64,000 nt of DNA, taken from contig WBMZ01006359.1 in NCBI GenBank assembly GCA_013400975.1, forward strand, positions 18,637 to 82,636, given 5' to 3'. How positions within the stretch are numbered: position 1 is the first letter of the stretch; the number at the start of each line of letters is the position of its first letter. The notes beneath the pieces are model-generated. The model was not told where the DNA came from, did no database searches, and was given only the letters and a program-made list of their open reading frames with translations. Made by a program: the position numbers and the translations under genes. Source of the stretch: Atrichornis clamosus (Eukaryota > Chordata > Aves > Passeriformes > Menuridae). This document shows positions 34,353 to 46,420 of the stretch, in pieces.

Positions 34353-37254
34353 TGTGTGACTCACTGTATTGTTCCAGGATTGTAAAAAACAGGGGCTACT
34401 CTCACCTCTCATTTTTGTTCATCTCCATTTGGCAGTCATTGCTCTTCTTTTTTGTCTTTCTTCCTCCCACCTCTGCTCCAACCACATGTCCACCTGACCC
34501 CCACACGTATGTTGTGACAGCTATGTTATCTCCAGGTTTTACTCATGTCTTTGTTTATACAGAAGCACAGCTGGTTATCTCAACACGGGACTGAGCGCTA
34601 ATTGATATTTGCACAGTTCTCGGCATGTTGATGTTGGTCCTGCTGCAGAGTCGAGAGTTCAAAACGACTAAGTGCTTCAGGGACTTGCTGAAGTAAAAGC
34701 ATAATGAAGAGGACATTTTTTTATTTTATCAGAATGAACTTTGCAGAGACGTGGCAGAATGGTACCCTGTAAGGAAGTGATCCCAGAGGGTGGGTGTTGG
34801 GAATTGGGCAGGATGAACTAAATTCAGGATACCATGCAGACCAAACGTGGATACGTGTTCCTAAAACTGTTTCCTTGGCTAAATGTTTGAGGTTGCCTGT
34901 ACCTGCTTTGCAAGAACATAATACCAAACGGTCAGGTTAGATTTTAATTAGATCTTAAAATATTGACTACTATTAAAGCATATTTAAAAGCACAAAAGTG
35001 GGAAGTGCTAGCTATGGAGAGTTTGTGTAAGTCAAAGAGAATGGGAGTACCTCACCCCTTTATACTGGGTGGAACCAGACCTGTTTGGCTGCCCGTGGTC
35101 ACCTTGGTGGAACAAGGGGCATCTGTTTCTGCAGCGACACATCTGTGTTCTGTCTCTCAGGTACATCCAGCTGGCCACAAAAGGCCAGTGACAACAGATA
35201 AGCTGTCCTCACAGCTTGCTTTGGTTAGAACATGGACTTCCACAAACACAATACAGAATCCCTTAACGTTTAAGAAAATTACCACGGATATGTTTCAGTA
35301 AAGTAACATTCTGGAGTTTTAAATATCTACATCTCTAAAATAAAACTTGAAAAAAAAATTGTCTGATAAGAGCTATTTTCTAAATTAATTCCAGTGACCT
35401 CCAAAATCACAGGTATAATAAAATACTCGAAGGTGAAGAAGGTATCTAAGTTTATGATACTTTGGTGCCCTATTTTCATGGTTCCAAATAAAAATATTGG
35501 TAGAAATAGTTTTTCTGTTCTGTGCAATGTTTTGCCAGCTTGTAAAATTTTCTTACCTGGTTCAAGCTCAGGTTCTGCAAATTTCTTATGTAATGTAATG
35601 GAATGAGTTAAATATTAGACACATTTTCAACACTAAAAGTGTTTTTCTCTTTGAAAGCTATCAAAATGAAACATTTCAACAATTTGCTTTTTTATTTGAT
35701 AATTCACTTTCTCTGTTGAAAAGGCACATCAATTGAATTTTTAAATGAAAAAAAAAGGATGGAAAAAGTGCTCAATAACTGCTAGCTTCAACTTATTACT
35801 TCTACTGATTCCAGTATCGTTGCTATTGTCCTTCTGTAGGATTTGTGGATCTGTTGCAAAACCTATTTTTAACCCTAATGTGAATGGTGGTATCTGAGCA
35901 TACCTGCGATATGTGGTATGGGATAGTCAGCAACAAAGAGGCTCTTGTCAACACAGAGGCATTTTGCTATTCATTAAAAAATAGGAAAATGTTCATGTTC
36001 AGACTTCAACTAGTTGTACTGGGGCCATATTTAGGAGACCAGACAGTTCACTTTTCAAGACCATGGATTAGCCAACACAGTCATGTTATCCCATAGGGGA
36101 AATCATAGGAGAAGCAAAGGTAATGTAGAATGAATGACAGCAAAACCCCCAGATTACAGAGTATTAAACAAAGTGCTTGTATCAGAGCAACATGTCAGAC
36201 AGAGGAAATGGAGCTGTAACGGATCTCTTGTGATGAAAGTAACAAATTAAACAGCAGAAACTGTTCTGAGATAAAATTAATGTTCTGCTGCTTTTGATTC
36301 CTTTTTCTCAAGGTGAGTGCTGGTGCTGGTGCAAGACGAATAGGCATGGCCAGCTGAGCCACAGGGATGAATGGCATCTTCCAATCTGATGGCAAAATGA
36401 GCAACTGCAATGGTTTAATATAGTAAAAAATACCATAGAGGCACACCCTAATGCTCACCACAAGTGGCTGCTCCTCATGTTTTGGAACTGAATCCTCCTC
36501 AATAAAAATTTAGTTATAACCTCCAGGGCTGTAATTGCTTGGCATTTGGAAATCATATTAACAGCTGCTAGAGGTAAAAATCCCCTTGGTCTGTTAATAT
36601 AATAAATTCTTTTAGATAAGTATGATAAATTATAGTTACTGAAATGCAGTTCCTTTACTATTATTACTCTTTTAGCTCATTTTCTTCTAATCTCATTTTG
36701 AACATTGTTGAAATGGTTTTCATTTTTATATACTTTATTATTGCCCTGCTCCACTTACTGTAAACCTTTTTCTTTAATATGTCATTCAAAAGCTTTCACT
36801 GTAAAATAGTTTCCAGGCAGTTTTCTACTTGATCAAAGCTTTCGAAACAGCAGCCACAAGAAATGTCACATTACTTTCTGAACTTTTATCAGTAGTACAG
36901 AAGCAAAACAGATACAGATTTGTAGCAAACAGAAGAAAGCAATTGAATAAGTCTTTCTTTCTATGACAGTGTTTTTGAACCAGCACTGACCTTGGTGTAA
37001 AATTAAATCAAATAAATATTTAGACTAAAGTAAAATGCATTTTAAAAATGAGTAATTTTGCCGACTAAAACGCTAAACTAGGGAAAATAATTTTCAAAAG
37101 TTCATTAAGTGTTCCTCAACAACTGTGCACAATGATTAAGTATGCTTTTATATCTGCAGGCAATATTTACAATATCTCACCTTTTTAGAACACAGCTCAG
37201 AATAAGAAGTCTATGGTTTTCAAAAGAAATGTCTGTGTCCTCTGAATTCTTCCG
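34353..37254. other. Unassigned DNA
   Basis: No recognisable exon. A 112-codon plus frame (34963-35301) has no domain I know and is probably chance. AT-rich around 35300-35800 and 36600-37100. Confidence 0.45.
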
Positions 37255-37525
37255 GATGCTTGAAGCCCCCCTGTAGATACTGAAAGGCTGCAATAAGGTC
37301 TCCCCAGAGCCTTCTCTTCTCCAACTCTCTCAGCCTGTCTTCATAGGAGAGCTTTTTTCCGCCCTCTGATCATCTTTGTGGCCCTCCTCTGGGCGCATTC
37401 CAACAGGTCACATCTTTTCTCTGCTGGGGACCCCAAAGCTGGATGCAGCACTCCCTGTGGGGTCTCACGAGAGCAGAGTAGAGGGGCGGAATCACGTCTC
37501 TTGACCTGCTGGTCACTCTTCTTGT
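37255..37525 (-). mobile_element. CR1 LINE internal fragment (minus strand)
   Basis: The plus strand carries the reverse complement of the end of CR1 ORF2: TGCTTGAAGCCCCCCTGTAG, AAGGTCTCCCCAGAGCCTTC, TTCATAGGAGAGC, CCCCAAAGCTGGATGCAGCA and GGGGTCTCACGAGAGCAGAG. On the minus strand this gives an [20 protein letters not shown] block of the ORF2 C terminus. The copy is cut at both ends. It lacks the CR1 3' untranslated region and terminal repeats that ordinary 5'-truncated copies keep, so the 3' end was lost after insertion. It is homologous to about 27400-27670 of the large copy. Confidence 0.88.
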
Positions 37526-39197
37526 GAATGAGCAAGAGGACTTGCTCAGCTGCAGAGTGGGGAGCTGTTTACTCCTCTTTCTTTGGCCCCATCATGAATA
37601 GTTCAGGTCCAATTGAAAAAATTGAGAATTTCCCCTTCCCCTTACTTTCTAACCTGATGAGGAGGCCATGTTGTGATGCAATAGGTATGAGGCAAAATCC
37701 CATCCAGCCAAGATCTGTCTTCCATGCCACAAGTGACTTCTGCAATCACACTCAGGCTGTGTATTAAAAATGGCCTCTAATAAACATCTCTGCAGTGGTG
37801 TGGTTATATTTTAAAGGAAAATTATGAGCCCTGTTGTCAGCCTTTGAAGATACATCATAAGCACCAAAATCCAGCAGCGCTGTCAACCCTGTACCAAAGA
37901 TGAGAGAAATCAAATTTCTGACACAGCATCCTCAACAGTATTTTCTATGGAATAACTTCAATATTTCCATTATTCTCAGCTGACTAACATGCTCTAGGGA
38001 ACTTGCAAGTGCCATCCAGACTGAAGCTCTCATTGCAGAGGCCAGGCAACTTCAAGTTAAAGCTGATATTGCTGAGTGTCATAATACTACTTCCCTTTGG
38101 GGGCTGTAGAATTTTATTTTGAAGTAGTAACTAGGATTTTCTTTCCTTCTGTCAACAGCTTCCTGAAAGCATCTAATAAACCTGCTAAGCAGATGATTGA
38201 GTTTTGCATGTGGATTGCTGGTTTCCTCCTTTAGAACTGTCTATATGTCACTCTAATTAAAGCCTAGCAGGTTATTAAATTGCTAGAATGAAAAACCAGC
38301 ATGGTTTTCAGTCTTTACACTCTGTAGGACCTTTCTCAGTTCAGAGTGCTTTCCGCCAGTATCAGTGAACCAGTGAGAAGTCATACAGATTTATCCTTTC
38401 TCCTCTGAACAGAGTGTTGTTTTTCAGAGTGGTGCTGCTGGTTGCTCACCACAGAACATAAGCTTACAGAATCCAAAGCCTTTTTTATTAACAGCAGATG
38501 TAAAGTAGACCTGTCCAAATGCCAGGGTTTATTTGATAGCAGTGATATTTTTGATACCATATCTATGTTGAATAAATTCTCTGGCTTTTTTATTAAATGT
38601 CTAGAGGAGTCATTTGCATGCTGAACAGATACACTAATTACCTTTTTTATTTTTTTTGGAGGGTGTGATTTCCTGAGAGTGAATGATTGCATTTTGACAG
38701 GTACTCTGAAATATCAGTAGAAGATATGGGCATATTTGAAATGGGAGCATAAAAGAGCTAATAACTAATAGGGGCTGATGGGGAAGAGGGAAGCATTCAC
38801 ATTTGGATGTAAAATGGTATTTTTTTTTCTTTGAAATGGTATATGATATTATGGGATTGGCTAGCATTGCAGAATCCCTGTGCTGTAGAAATTGTAAATG
38901 GTTTTGAAGTTGTTCAAAGTCAACTATTTCATAACCTGTGTCAGAAAAAAAAGCTTTTATGTGACAATAAGCCTTCTGGCATGTTACTAAATCATTTAAT
39001 CCAGTTGTTTGATGAGTTCCACACCCTGATCACTTATAACCACAAAAGATTATGTACACATCAGAGAAAGAGTTTTTTGATGAGCATGTTTATTTTCCTT
39101 GTTGCATTTGTAATGCTGGTGTTTTGCTTCTACCTTCACTTCCATTTAATCCAAGGAGTTCATTTGAGTAATTTGTTTCCACACAGAATGCCTTTCA
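37526..39197. other. Unassigned DNA
   Basis: No exon recognised. The 103-codon minus frame at 38692-38381 is lysine- and serine-rich, without a known motif, and is opposed by a 60-codon plus frame. Confidence 0.45.
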
Positions 39198-39458
39198 GGA
39201 AAATCACAGAATCCTTTAGGTTATATAAGACCTCAAAGATCATCAAGCTCAGCCATTAACCTAACACTGTCAAGTCCACCACTAAACCATGTCCCTCAGT
39301 GCCACATCTGCATCTCCAGGTGTTTTAATTACCTCCAGGAATGGTGACTCCACCACTTCCCTGAACATCCTGTTCCAATGCTTCACAACAATTTCTGTGA
39401 AGAATTTTTTCTTAAAATCTGATCAAAACTTCCCCTGGTGTAACTTGAAACCATTTCA
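39198..39458 (-). mobile_element. CR1 LINE 3' end (minus strand)
   Basis: A reverse complement of the CR1 3' region: AATCACAGAATCCTTTAGGT, AGACCTCAAAGATCATCAAG, CACCACTAAACCATGTCCCT, GGAATGGTGACTCCACCACT, CCTGTTCCAATGCTTCACAA and CTTCCCCTGGTGTAACTTGA, ending at CCATTTC. The terminal ATTCTATG repeat is reduced to one degenerate unit. It covers the same region as the plus-strand copy at 18993-19262 and has no coding capacity. The 142-codon plus frame at 38831-39259 runs into this element and is therefore not a gene. Confidence 0.92.
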
Positions 39459-40631
39459 GATTCTTTATAAATACGTTTACTTTCCTCCCCGCAATAGATC
39501 CACAGTCTTTCTTGAGCTAGACGCACTGACGCTGAGAGTGCACTTGCCTCATTCACAGCACTGGCTCATCCTGCTCTGATCATAAAGCAGAGGGTGGTAC
39601 TGCCCAGGCAAGCTTTTGGAGACCATGTCCACATAGGTGGACATGGGATGGCCCCCCTGAAACACAGGACTGCTGAGGGGGAGGAATGGACCCAGCATCT
39701 AACACACTTCTGTGGGCTGGTTTACATGCTTCAGCAAATAAAGCATGGTTATATCAGCAGTGTATTTATCTTTGGCTTCTGTTTGACACTTCCACTTGCA
39801 AAACTGTTACAGCTGGAGTTGTAAGCAAATGATTTCTTTATTATTCATAGCAGCAGGTGCTGCAGCAGTCTTTTGGCTACAGTTGTACTCTCTTGGTCCA
39901 TGGTTTCTATATATTTGATGAGATGGTGCCGTGCTGTTCAGATGGGCTGCTAGTCCTCCAATAAATGTATTTTGTTACACAATCAGTTATATAGTACATT
40001 ATCATTTCCATAAATCACTTTTAGTTGGCAGCTTTCTGTTGCCACTTGGGATTGTTCCAGCAATAATTTGCATCCTTTTTGTATGGCATCCTAAAAGCAT
40101 CTTGGAGTTAACATAGCCTGGGTATGATTTTAATAGCTGGTGCCCTTCTGGCAGCACTAGAACACAGGAACCAGCTATCCATGAAGGACTGATATATTTA
40201 TTTTTGATTCACATATCATTTATGTATTCTGCAAGAAGTGCTTTCCCCAAGATTGAGTATAGCAATTTAGACATCCACCAGGCTTAGGCCAGAGCTGTGA
40301 TGCTAAAAATCAGGTGCCTGTCCCCAGGCAGGGTGATTGAGAACATCACGGCTTGCTGAAGAGTGGAGGGACAATATGATGTGCTTCACTCAGAAAGACA
40401 TCCTAAAATCCTGGCACACTGATGTGGGACCTGCCTGTCCCTTGCCAGTTGACACAGTCTGTGCCTGAATTTCCTACTCCTCTATGGAAATGAGAAGCTT
40501 TGCCACCAATGAAACCTGATTTGGACTCAGCCACTCGTTATTTTCCTATCAGAAGTGACCACTTCACTTGGTCCCTGCTGGCTAAAGATAGGTTAACTTC
40601 AGCTGCTGCTCAGGCAAACCAATGGAGCAAG

Positions 40632-40666
40632 AGTCTCCATTGGAGACTATCTCTATTGGAGACTAT
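40632..40666. repeat. Hairpin plus 16-bp tandem duplication
   Basis: AGTCTCCA (40632-40639) and TGGAGACT (40641-40648) form a perfect inverted repeat with a one-base spacer. The 16-base unit CTCCATTGGAGACTAT (40635-40650) is followed by CTCTATTGGAGACTAT (40651-40666), differing at one position. Confidence 0.9.
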
Positions 40667-42001
40667 TTTGGAATTAAATTGCCTGTCAGAAGGGGAAACA
40701 ACTGTAGTCTAGCTGTGCTTTTCCTATTATTAAGAGAGATGCTTAATCAATTCAGTTCCATGCTCAGAGGACGAATTTTCCAATATCTCAGTAAAATCCT
40801 TCACTAAATAAAAGGTAAATAAAAAGCATGTTTTCATAGACAGATTCCTATTAAGGCTGCAGAAGCAATATTGACTGAAGAGATAACGGAGCACTTGGTG
40901 CATCTGATGGAAAGGTGCAGATGGTTGTCCACGTGGGGACAAGCAGATAACAAGAACAGGGAATGTGTCACTGCAAGGCACAGGACTGGCTGTCTTTTCA
41001 GCTGCCCACAGATTGGGCACTTCACACCTGTGAATTCACTGGTATCTGGAAGGATCAGTTCAGCCTTCTGTTTAATTAAAAAAAAAAAGGTGCAGTTTTA
41101 CCCATTATGCTAGTTTCATTTACAGGCTGCATTGCTGAGAGACTTGATAGATCTATGAAAGGAAAATGGGTGATAGGCATTTAATCACTGTCAACAACCT
41201 CCTCATTTGGGCACTGAAAGCTATTAAAGAGAAGAGTAATGGACCAAGAGGTGCATCCAAGTGTGGTGTTAATGGTACCTGTTTCATTTAGCATGGCAGA
41301 CCCAAAGCAGTGAAGTGAAAAATATGAAGAAAACAACATGGCAGGTCAGTTGTTGTCAGTGACCATGACCTTCAGACAGAGCAGCCCTCTCTTGGTCACA
41401 GATGAACAGGAAACGTGATCCCCCACCTTTCTGAGCTGTTCTACTCACAGTGTCCTGTTTCCCGCCTGTCCGTAGAGCTGCCTACACATCTTGCCAGCAG
41501 CCTGTCTGCTCTACGAGCCCCACCAGCATTGCGAGACACTTTCAGGCATGTTCCTGTGTGTTGGACCTCGTATCCTTGCAGCACATACTCTGCTTGTGCC
41601 ACAGACTGCTCCTAGGCTCACTCACTGCAAGACAGATGAATCTGGTTTGCAAATGGGTGTCCTTAGCAAGCAAAATGAGCTATTCCACATGATTTTTTAT
41701 TATAAGCTCTGAATTTTATGCCTTGTGTAAGGTGGTGATGATTAGTAATTACATATATTGTCATCCTGAAATGTGGAAATTACTTGAAGGAAAAACTGTA
41801 CAATTATTAAAGAAAAATCACTTTCTTACAGATGCTGTTTCAGAAGCTGTGCAAGGAAAAAGCAGGTAAGGCTGCATTATTTCTTCAAAGATTCTTGGTG
41901 GCTTTTGTAACCATGCATGCATTGATGGAGCACCCACAGGACTCCCTGCTTTTATATGGGTATCCAGTGCAGTTGCAACAGTCACCTCCATGCTGCTGCT
42001 C

Positions 42002-42025
42002 ATGGCCTAGTGGATGGCCTAGTGG
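42002..42025. repeat. Perfect 2x12 bp tandem duplication
   Basis: ATGGCCTAGTGG is present twice back to back (42002-42013 and 42014-42025). Confidence 0.92.
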
Positions 42026-45020
42026 TGTAGGATTTAGGTGGTTCTTAGGAAAGCTGATAATTAATCACTTTTCGACCTACACCTTGCAAGATGAGTTCTG
42101 AAATAACAGGGGTAAACCCAAGCATTTCCTACTGGTGTCGGAGTGGGACTAAAGGTGTTGCCATGGCGCTGGTGTGTGTGTGTGAGGTGAGTCGAGATGA
42201 GGAGCACCTCAGAGCTTTTTCTGTCTCAGTGAGCACCCAGAGCTAAATCTGGTGAAGAGGATCACTACAGGGGCATATTATTCAAAAAATGTAACAACCT
42301 CCTAGGCCATGTCCCAAGTGTAAGAGCCACAATGCCCCCTTAGCAAGAGCCCTCTATCTGGTTGGTGCACTGGTCAATATTAACATCATTTGTGAGTTTG
42401 ACCATTACGGAGAAATTACTTCATTCCAGCGAGGCACCAAGACCAGAGCAGTACCAAAGCTAAGGGCTCAGATACCCTGAATTGTACATACATTGTCATG
42501 CCAGGAGCTAAGGAAAGGTTTGGATAGATAGATATGTACACACACAGAGCTCCTGATTCAGCAAGATACTTAACACACAATTAAACCCACATTTGACAAA
42601 ACCAATTAATTGCAACGGGCGTAAGAAACTGCTTGGATGATTTGCTTAATTGAGAGTAAATGTCCCTATTAAATTGTAATGAAGCACAATTGAGAAATAC
42701 AGAGAAGAGAAACTGCTTCCGAGAATGTGGGTTACTGGAATTTAATAACAGTCTCACAGTTTGCAAAACAAAATGTCCCCAAAATGTAGGCGAATCCTCA
42801 TTCCCACAGAAGTCTTTGCCAGCTAGAAGTATTTCAGTCATAAACCAACTGACCTCTGGAGTCACCCATTTCTGACTGCAGTTTCTGTTTTGTTAGTCAG
42901 TGTGTATGCAGTGTGTGTCAATTAAAAGGAAAGCAATTGAACACCCGTGTTGTAATTACCCCTCTGTCCCTAGATGACTTAGTGTCTTTTTCTTGGCCTG
43001 AAGGACTAGTTTAAGCCAGTTTGCTCACTCAGTGATTTCTTCTTGCATCTGTCTCTGATCTAAACTGCATCCGCAGTTCATTCCAAGGGCCAGGCTCAAC
43101 TCGGTTAGAATCAGATGAACGCAGCCTTTCGCAGCCCATTTCGGTGGCTCTGCTGGCAAGTGTGGTGGCTCAGCAAAATGCCAGAAACCCTGGGCTAGAA
43201 AATTCAGGTCTCCATAGGCGATTTCACCCTCATGTACTTAACACCAGGTCGACAAAACATGAAGGCTGTTGAGCATAGTGCAAATATAAGTATTTTCATT
43301 CAAGCTCTGTGCACATTAACTTTTCCTGCTTTTTGAGTTGAATGTGGATTTATTCCACAATGATATTTGCCAATGAAATACATGCCAGTGCTTTTCCAAA
43401 GCGAAACAAATTTCATGAGTTCTGAGATTGATTCAGCAATTGTTTTACTTGTATTCATTGTTGCATCAAAACCTCTCTGTGCCACCGAAGGCTTACTTTA
43501 TATAGAAAAGAGAAACATGTCAATGGCATACGCATTTTAAATAAAACTAATTGTTTTAGTAGTGCTCCCATTTTATAGTATGACTCATTTTTAATTGTTT
43601 TACTTTTATGACAATATTAATTTTGCCACTAAAAGAGAGAAAGTTTTAGTGCCCATCTTAACAGTAGAACATGATGATTGAAAATCTGATGACTGCAGGC
43701 ATGAAAGAAGAATGACAGGTCATTTTCTGACACAGTTTGGTCATTGAGGTGAAACTTTAATCATAGAAATCTAGCATATGGTAGAGCTGGTAATAAATTT
43801 ATCATTAAAATGTTTCTGGCAGAAAATGCCCATTTCTTCAAATAGAACCGTTTTACAGGAAAAGGTTAGCATCCATTAATTTCTATTTCAAATCATTTCT
43901 GTAAAATAGGCACATATGTCTCAACATGCAATGATTTAACAGTTTTCAGAGTGAGAAGTTTAATTTTTATTTGACTTTGAAACTTTTGGCTTTGAAATTT
44001 GTTACATTAAAGTATTAAGAAAAAAAAAAGTGAGAGAGAAAAAAAACACCATGATTTAAATTACAAAAAAGGCCAAATCCATGTCTTGAACTGAGGGACA
44101 AGGGTTCCTTCCAGATTTGCAGTTGCTAAACATTTCTGATCTTTTCTGTGCTTTCCAGACAAGAAATTTTTCCCTTACATCCTCGCTTCTTATTCTTTCT
44201 CATTCCCTTTTATAACTTCTTCTTCTGACGTCTTTTTGGTCAGAGATCAAGAGCTCTCATGGGCCAAAAGAGTCATTTCCTGGAGTACTGGTGTGTCACA
44301 GTGGGACAGCACCTGCCCTCCCCAGCAACCATCCTAGAAGGAGCTGGGGGTGCATAGGGCAGCTCAGAGCTGCAGCTGAGGGGAAACGTGGGTGGGATTT
44401 CTGCAGCCTTTTCTCCAGGGCTGGGCTGTCCTCACCTTCTAGTCAGTCTCCATGTAAATCATTTCTGTGTGTGAGAGAGAAAAAACCCTGCCCTTTGGAA
44501 TGTTGTTCTCAGGCTTGAATTTTATTTTACTTTTTTTTTTTCAAATAAATGCAATGTTTTAGGGCTTCCATTACCTGGTTTTGCGCGGTGCCTTGCAATA
44601 TGTTAAGCAGGATACCTAAAATGTGTCTAAGAAAAGCTACAGCTGCACAGACCACCCAGCCAAACCTCATTTGAAGGACCAGCATTGCTGGCAGTGTCAC
44701 TGCATGTTAGCCAGGCCTTGTGTCATTATTTCCAGATGTAATAACACTGGTACTTATAACAGTGCATGCACTGGAATTAACAGCGTTCTGACCATTCGAA
44801 AAAAAATTAAATAATGGTAAGATGTGTCTCTAGAGGCATGAATTTATTCTGCTTTTTGTTATCTTTAATTGTCACGGGATGCAGCATGAGCCAGTGGCTC
44901 CCTGGGGACTGGGGCAGTCATGGGAAGAGAAGTCAGATGCAGCTCCAGGATGAGGCCTGGGGACAGGGATGGGCCAAGGGTGGGATGCGATGTCAGTCTG
45001 CAGGTTGGGTCACACGGCTG

Positions 45021-45050
45021 GGCAGGGCTGTGGCAGAGAACAGCCCTGCC
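45021..45050. other. 11-bp perfect hairpin, GC-rich
   Basis: GGCAGGGCTGT (45021-45031) pairs perfectly with ACAGCCCTGCC (45040-45050) across an 8-base loop. It lies in a locally GC-richer stretch (44880-45110). The stem is too short for a typical microRNA precursor. It has no T run after it, and vertebrate genes do not use bacterial-type terminators. Confidence 0.75.
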
Positions 45051-46287
45051 ACAGCATCATGGCTCTGCAATAGACAGCCCTGGGCTGGGCTGAAATGGAG
45101 TTCCACAAAGCCTGGGAATTTATAGATTTATATATTTATATAATGGTACACTACTAAGTAAATGCAATGTTATTAGGACTTCGACCTAGGTCGCAAATGT
45201 GGTGTCGCCCACACCCTTTAAGATGTAGTTAGCATAGTGCAAGGGAGAGTTGCAAGAAAGGACAAGCAGTTTGGAGTGGAAAAGCTGGTTTTCACAGAGA
45301 CAGGCTTACCCTTGGCCTGAGGTTAGCAAGTTGTCTGTTGCCATTCTGCAAAAGCAGTGGACAGGAAGGCAATTCACACTTGTACTGCTTGTATGTGATG
45401 GCATAAATAAGCAAGAGTTACAAATATGTAAAAAATATCCTATTCTGTAGCTTTACCAGGACCTGTGAAAACACCACCTTCATCCACTGAACTCTACTTT
45501 CTTTGAGAACGGTACCTGTGGTTTCAACCATTAAGCCACGTTCCTGCTGTCATTAATAGATGATGCTATCAATAGAACTGCCCCAGTCCAATTGCCATGC
45601 AATAGACTATTCTGTTCAAATGACCATCATCAGTGCTCTTCTTCTCGTATTGCCAGGTACATAACACCAAGCAGAGCCTGCACCACCTGTCTCTTCTGCA
45701 CTTGTAACGCAGGAGGTCCTAATTGTCTGCTGTGGTACCCCAGAGAACACCTTGGTTAGCTGCTCCCCTTGCCATCAGATTGGTGCTGAGTTTGTAGGTA
45801 GCCTGTCGAAATTGCTATTAAAACCTGGCTGACTGATGCTGTGCATCCTTGCTGTCCTCTAGTATGTGTCTTAGTAAAAAACATTCTAGTCAGACTGAGC
45901 ATTCTAGCTGCCTAATGTATTTTAAAGTTATCACCACATAACTCAAGATGACTAACACAGAGCGCACTTCATCACTAGTAGGGAAAATGAGCTCTTACTT
46001 TGCTGACAAAAATTTGAAGTCAGATTAAAAGCTGACACATCCTCTATTTTAGTGGTATGTATGAAGCACTAAATATAGCAGCGTGCTCGTGTATTTGCTG
46101 ATGCATGGTAATGTAGTCTGTAGCAGAACAGCAATGGGCTGGCAAGGAAGATGGTGCACTGCAGTAATACGATAAAATCCTCATGTGACCTTGGCCGTTT
46201 CAGAAGTACTCCGTGGATAATTGTGTATCCTTGACTGGTACATTGCAAAATTCAAAGAGAGGCAGTTGTGGTCCCAGGGCTTTAATG
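45051..46287. other. Unassigned DNA
   Basis: Nothing recognised. Confidence 0.45.
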
Positions 46288-46420
46288 AGCAGCCTGATCC
46301 CGCAATATTTGCCCAGGCATAATGCAAATTGACTTCAAGGAGAGGTCTCCATAGTGTAAGAAACAGAACTGTGCTGTATAGCAATTGTATATGAGCAACT
46401 GCCAGCAAAGGGCCTGATTC
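46288..46420. repeat. Ancient amniote interspersed repeat remnant
   Basis: GCAGCCTGATCCCGCAATAT, CCCAGGCATAATGCAAATTG, ACTTCAAGGAGAG and AAAGGGCCTGATTCTG resemble an old repeat common in turtles, crocodilians and birds ('gggcctgatcctgcaa...cccattgacttcaatgg'). I cannot name the family. Recognition rests on a few diverged words. Confidence 0.35.

Larger units (their letters stand above)
39459..45020. other. Unassigned DNA
   Basis: About 5.5 kb without a recognisable exon or repeat family; it contains the small tandem and inverted repeats at 40632 and 42002 listed separately, plus a short (TG) run near 42170. Bases 43500-44090 are AT-rich; 44290-44500 is slightly GC-richer but not identifiable. 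Confidence 0.42.

Noticed and set aside
38831..39259. 142-codon plus-strand open frame, among the longest in the window
   Set aside because: It runs into the reverse complement of a CR1 3' end (39198-39458), is rich in F, L, H and K as expected of AT-rich chance frames, and shows no domain.
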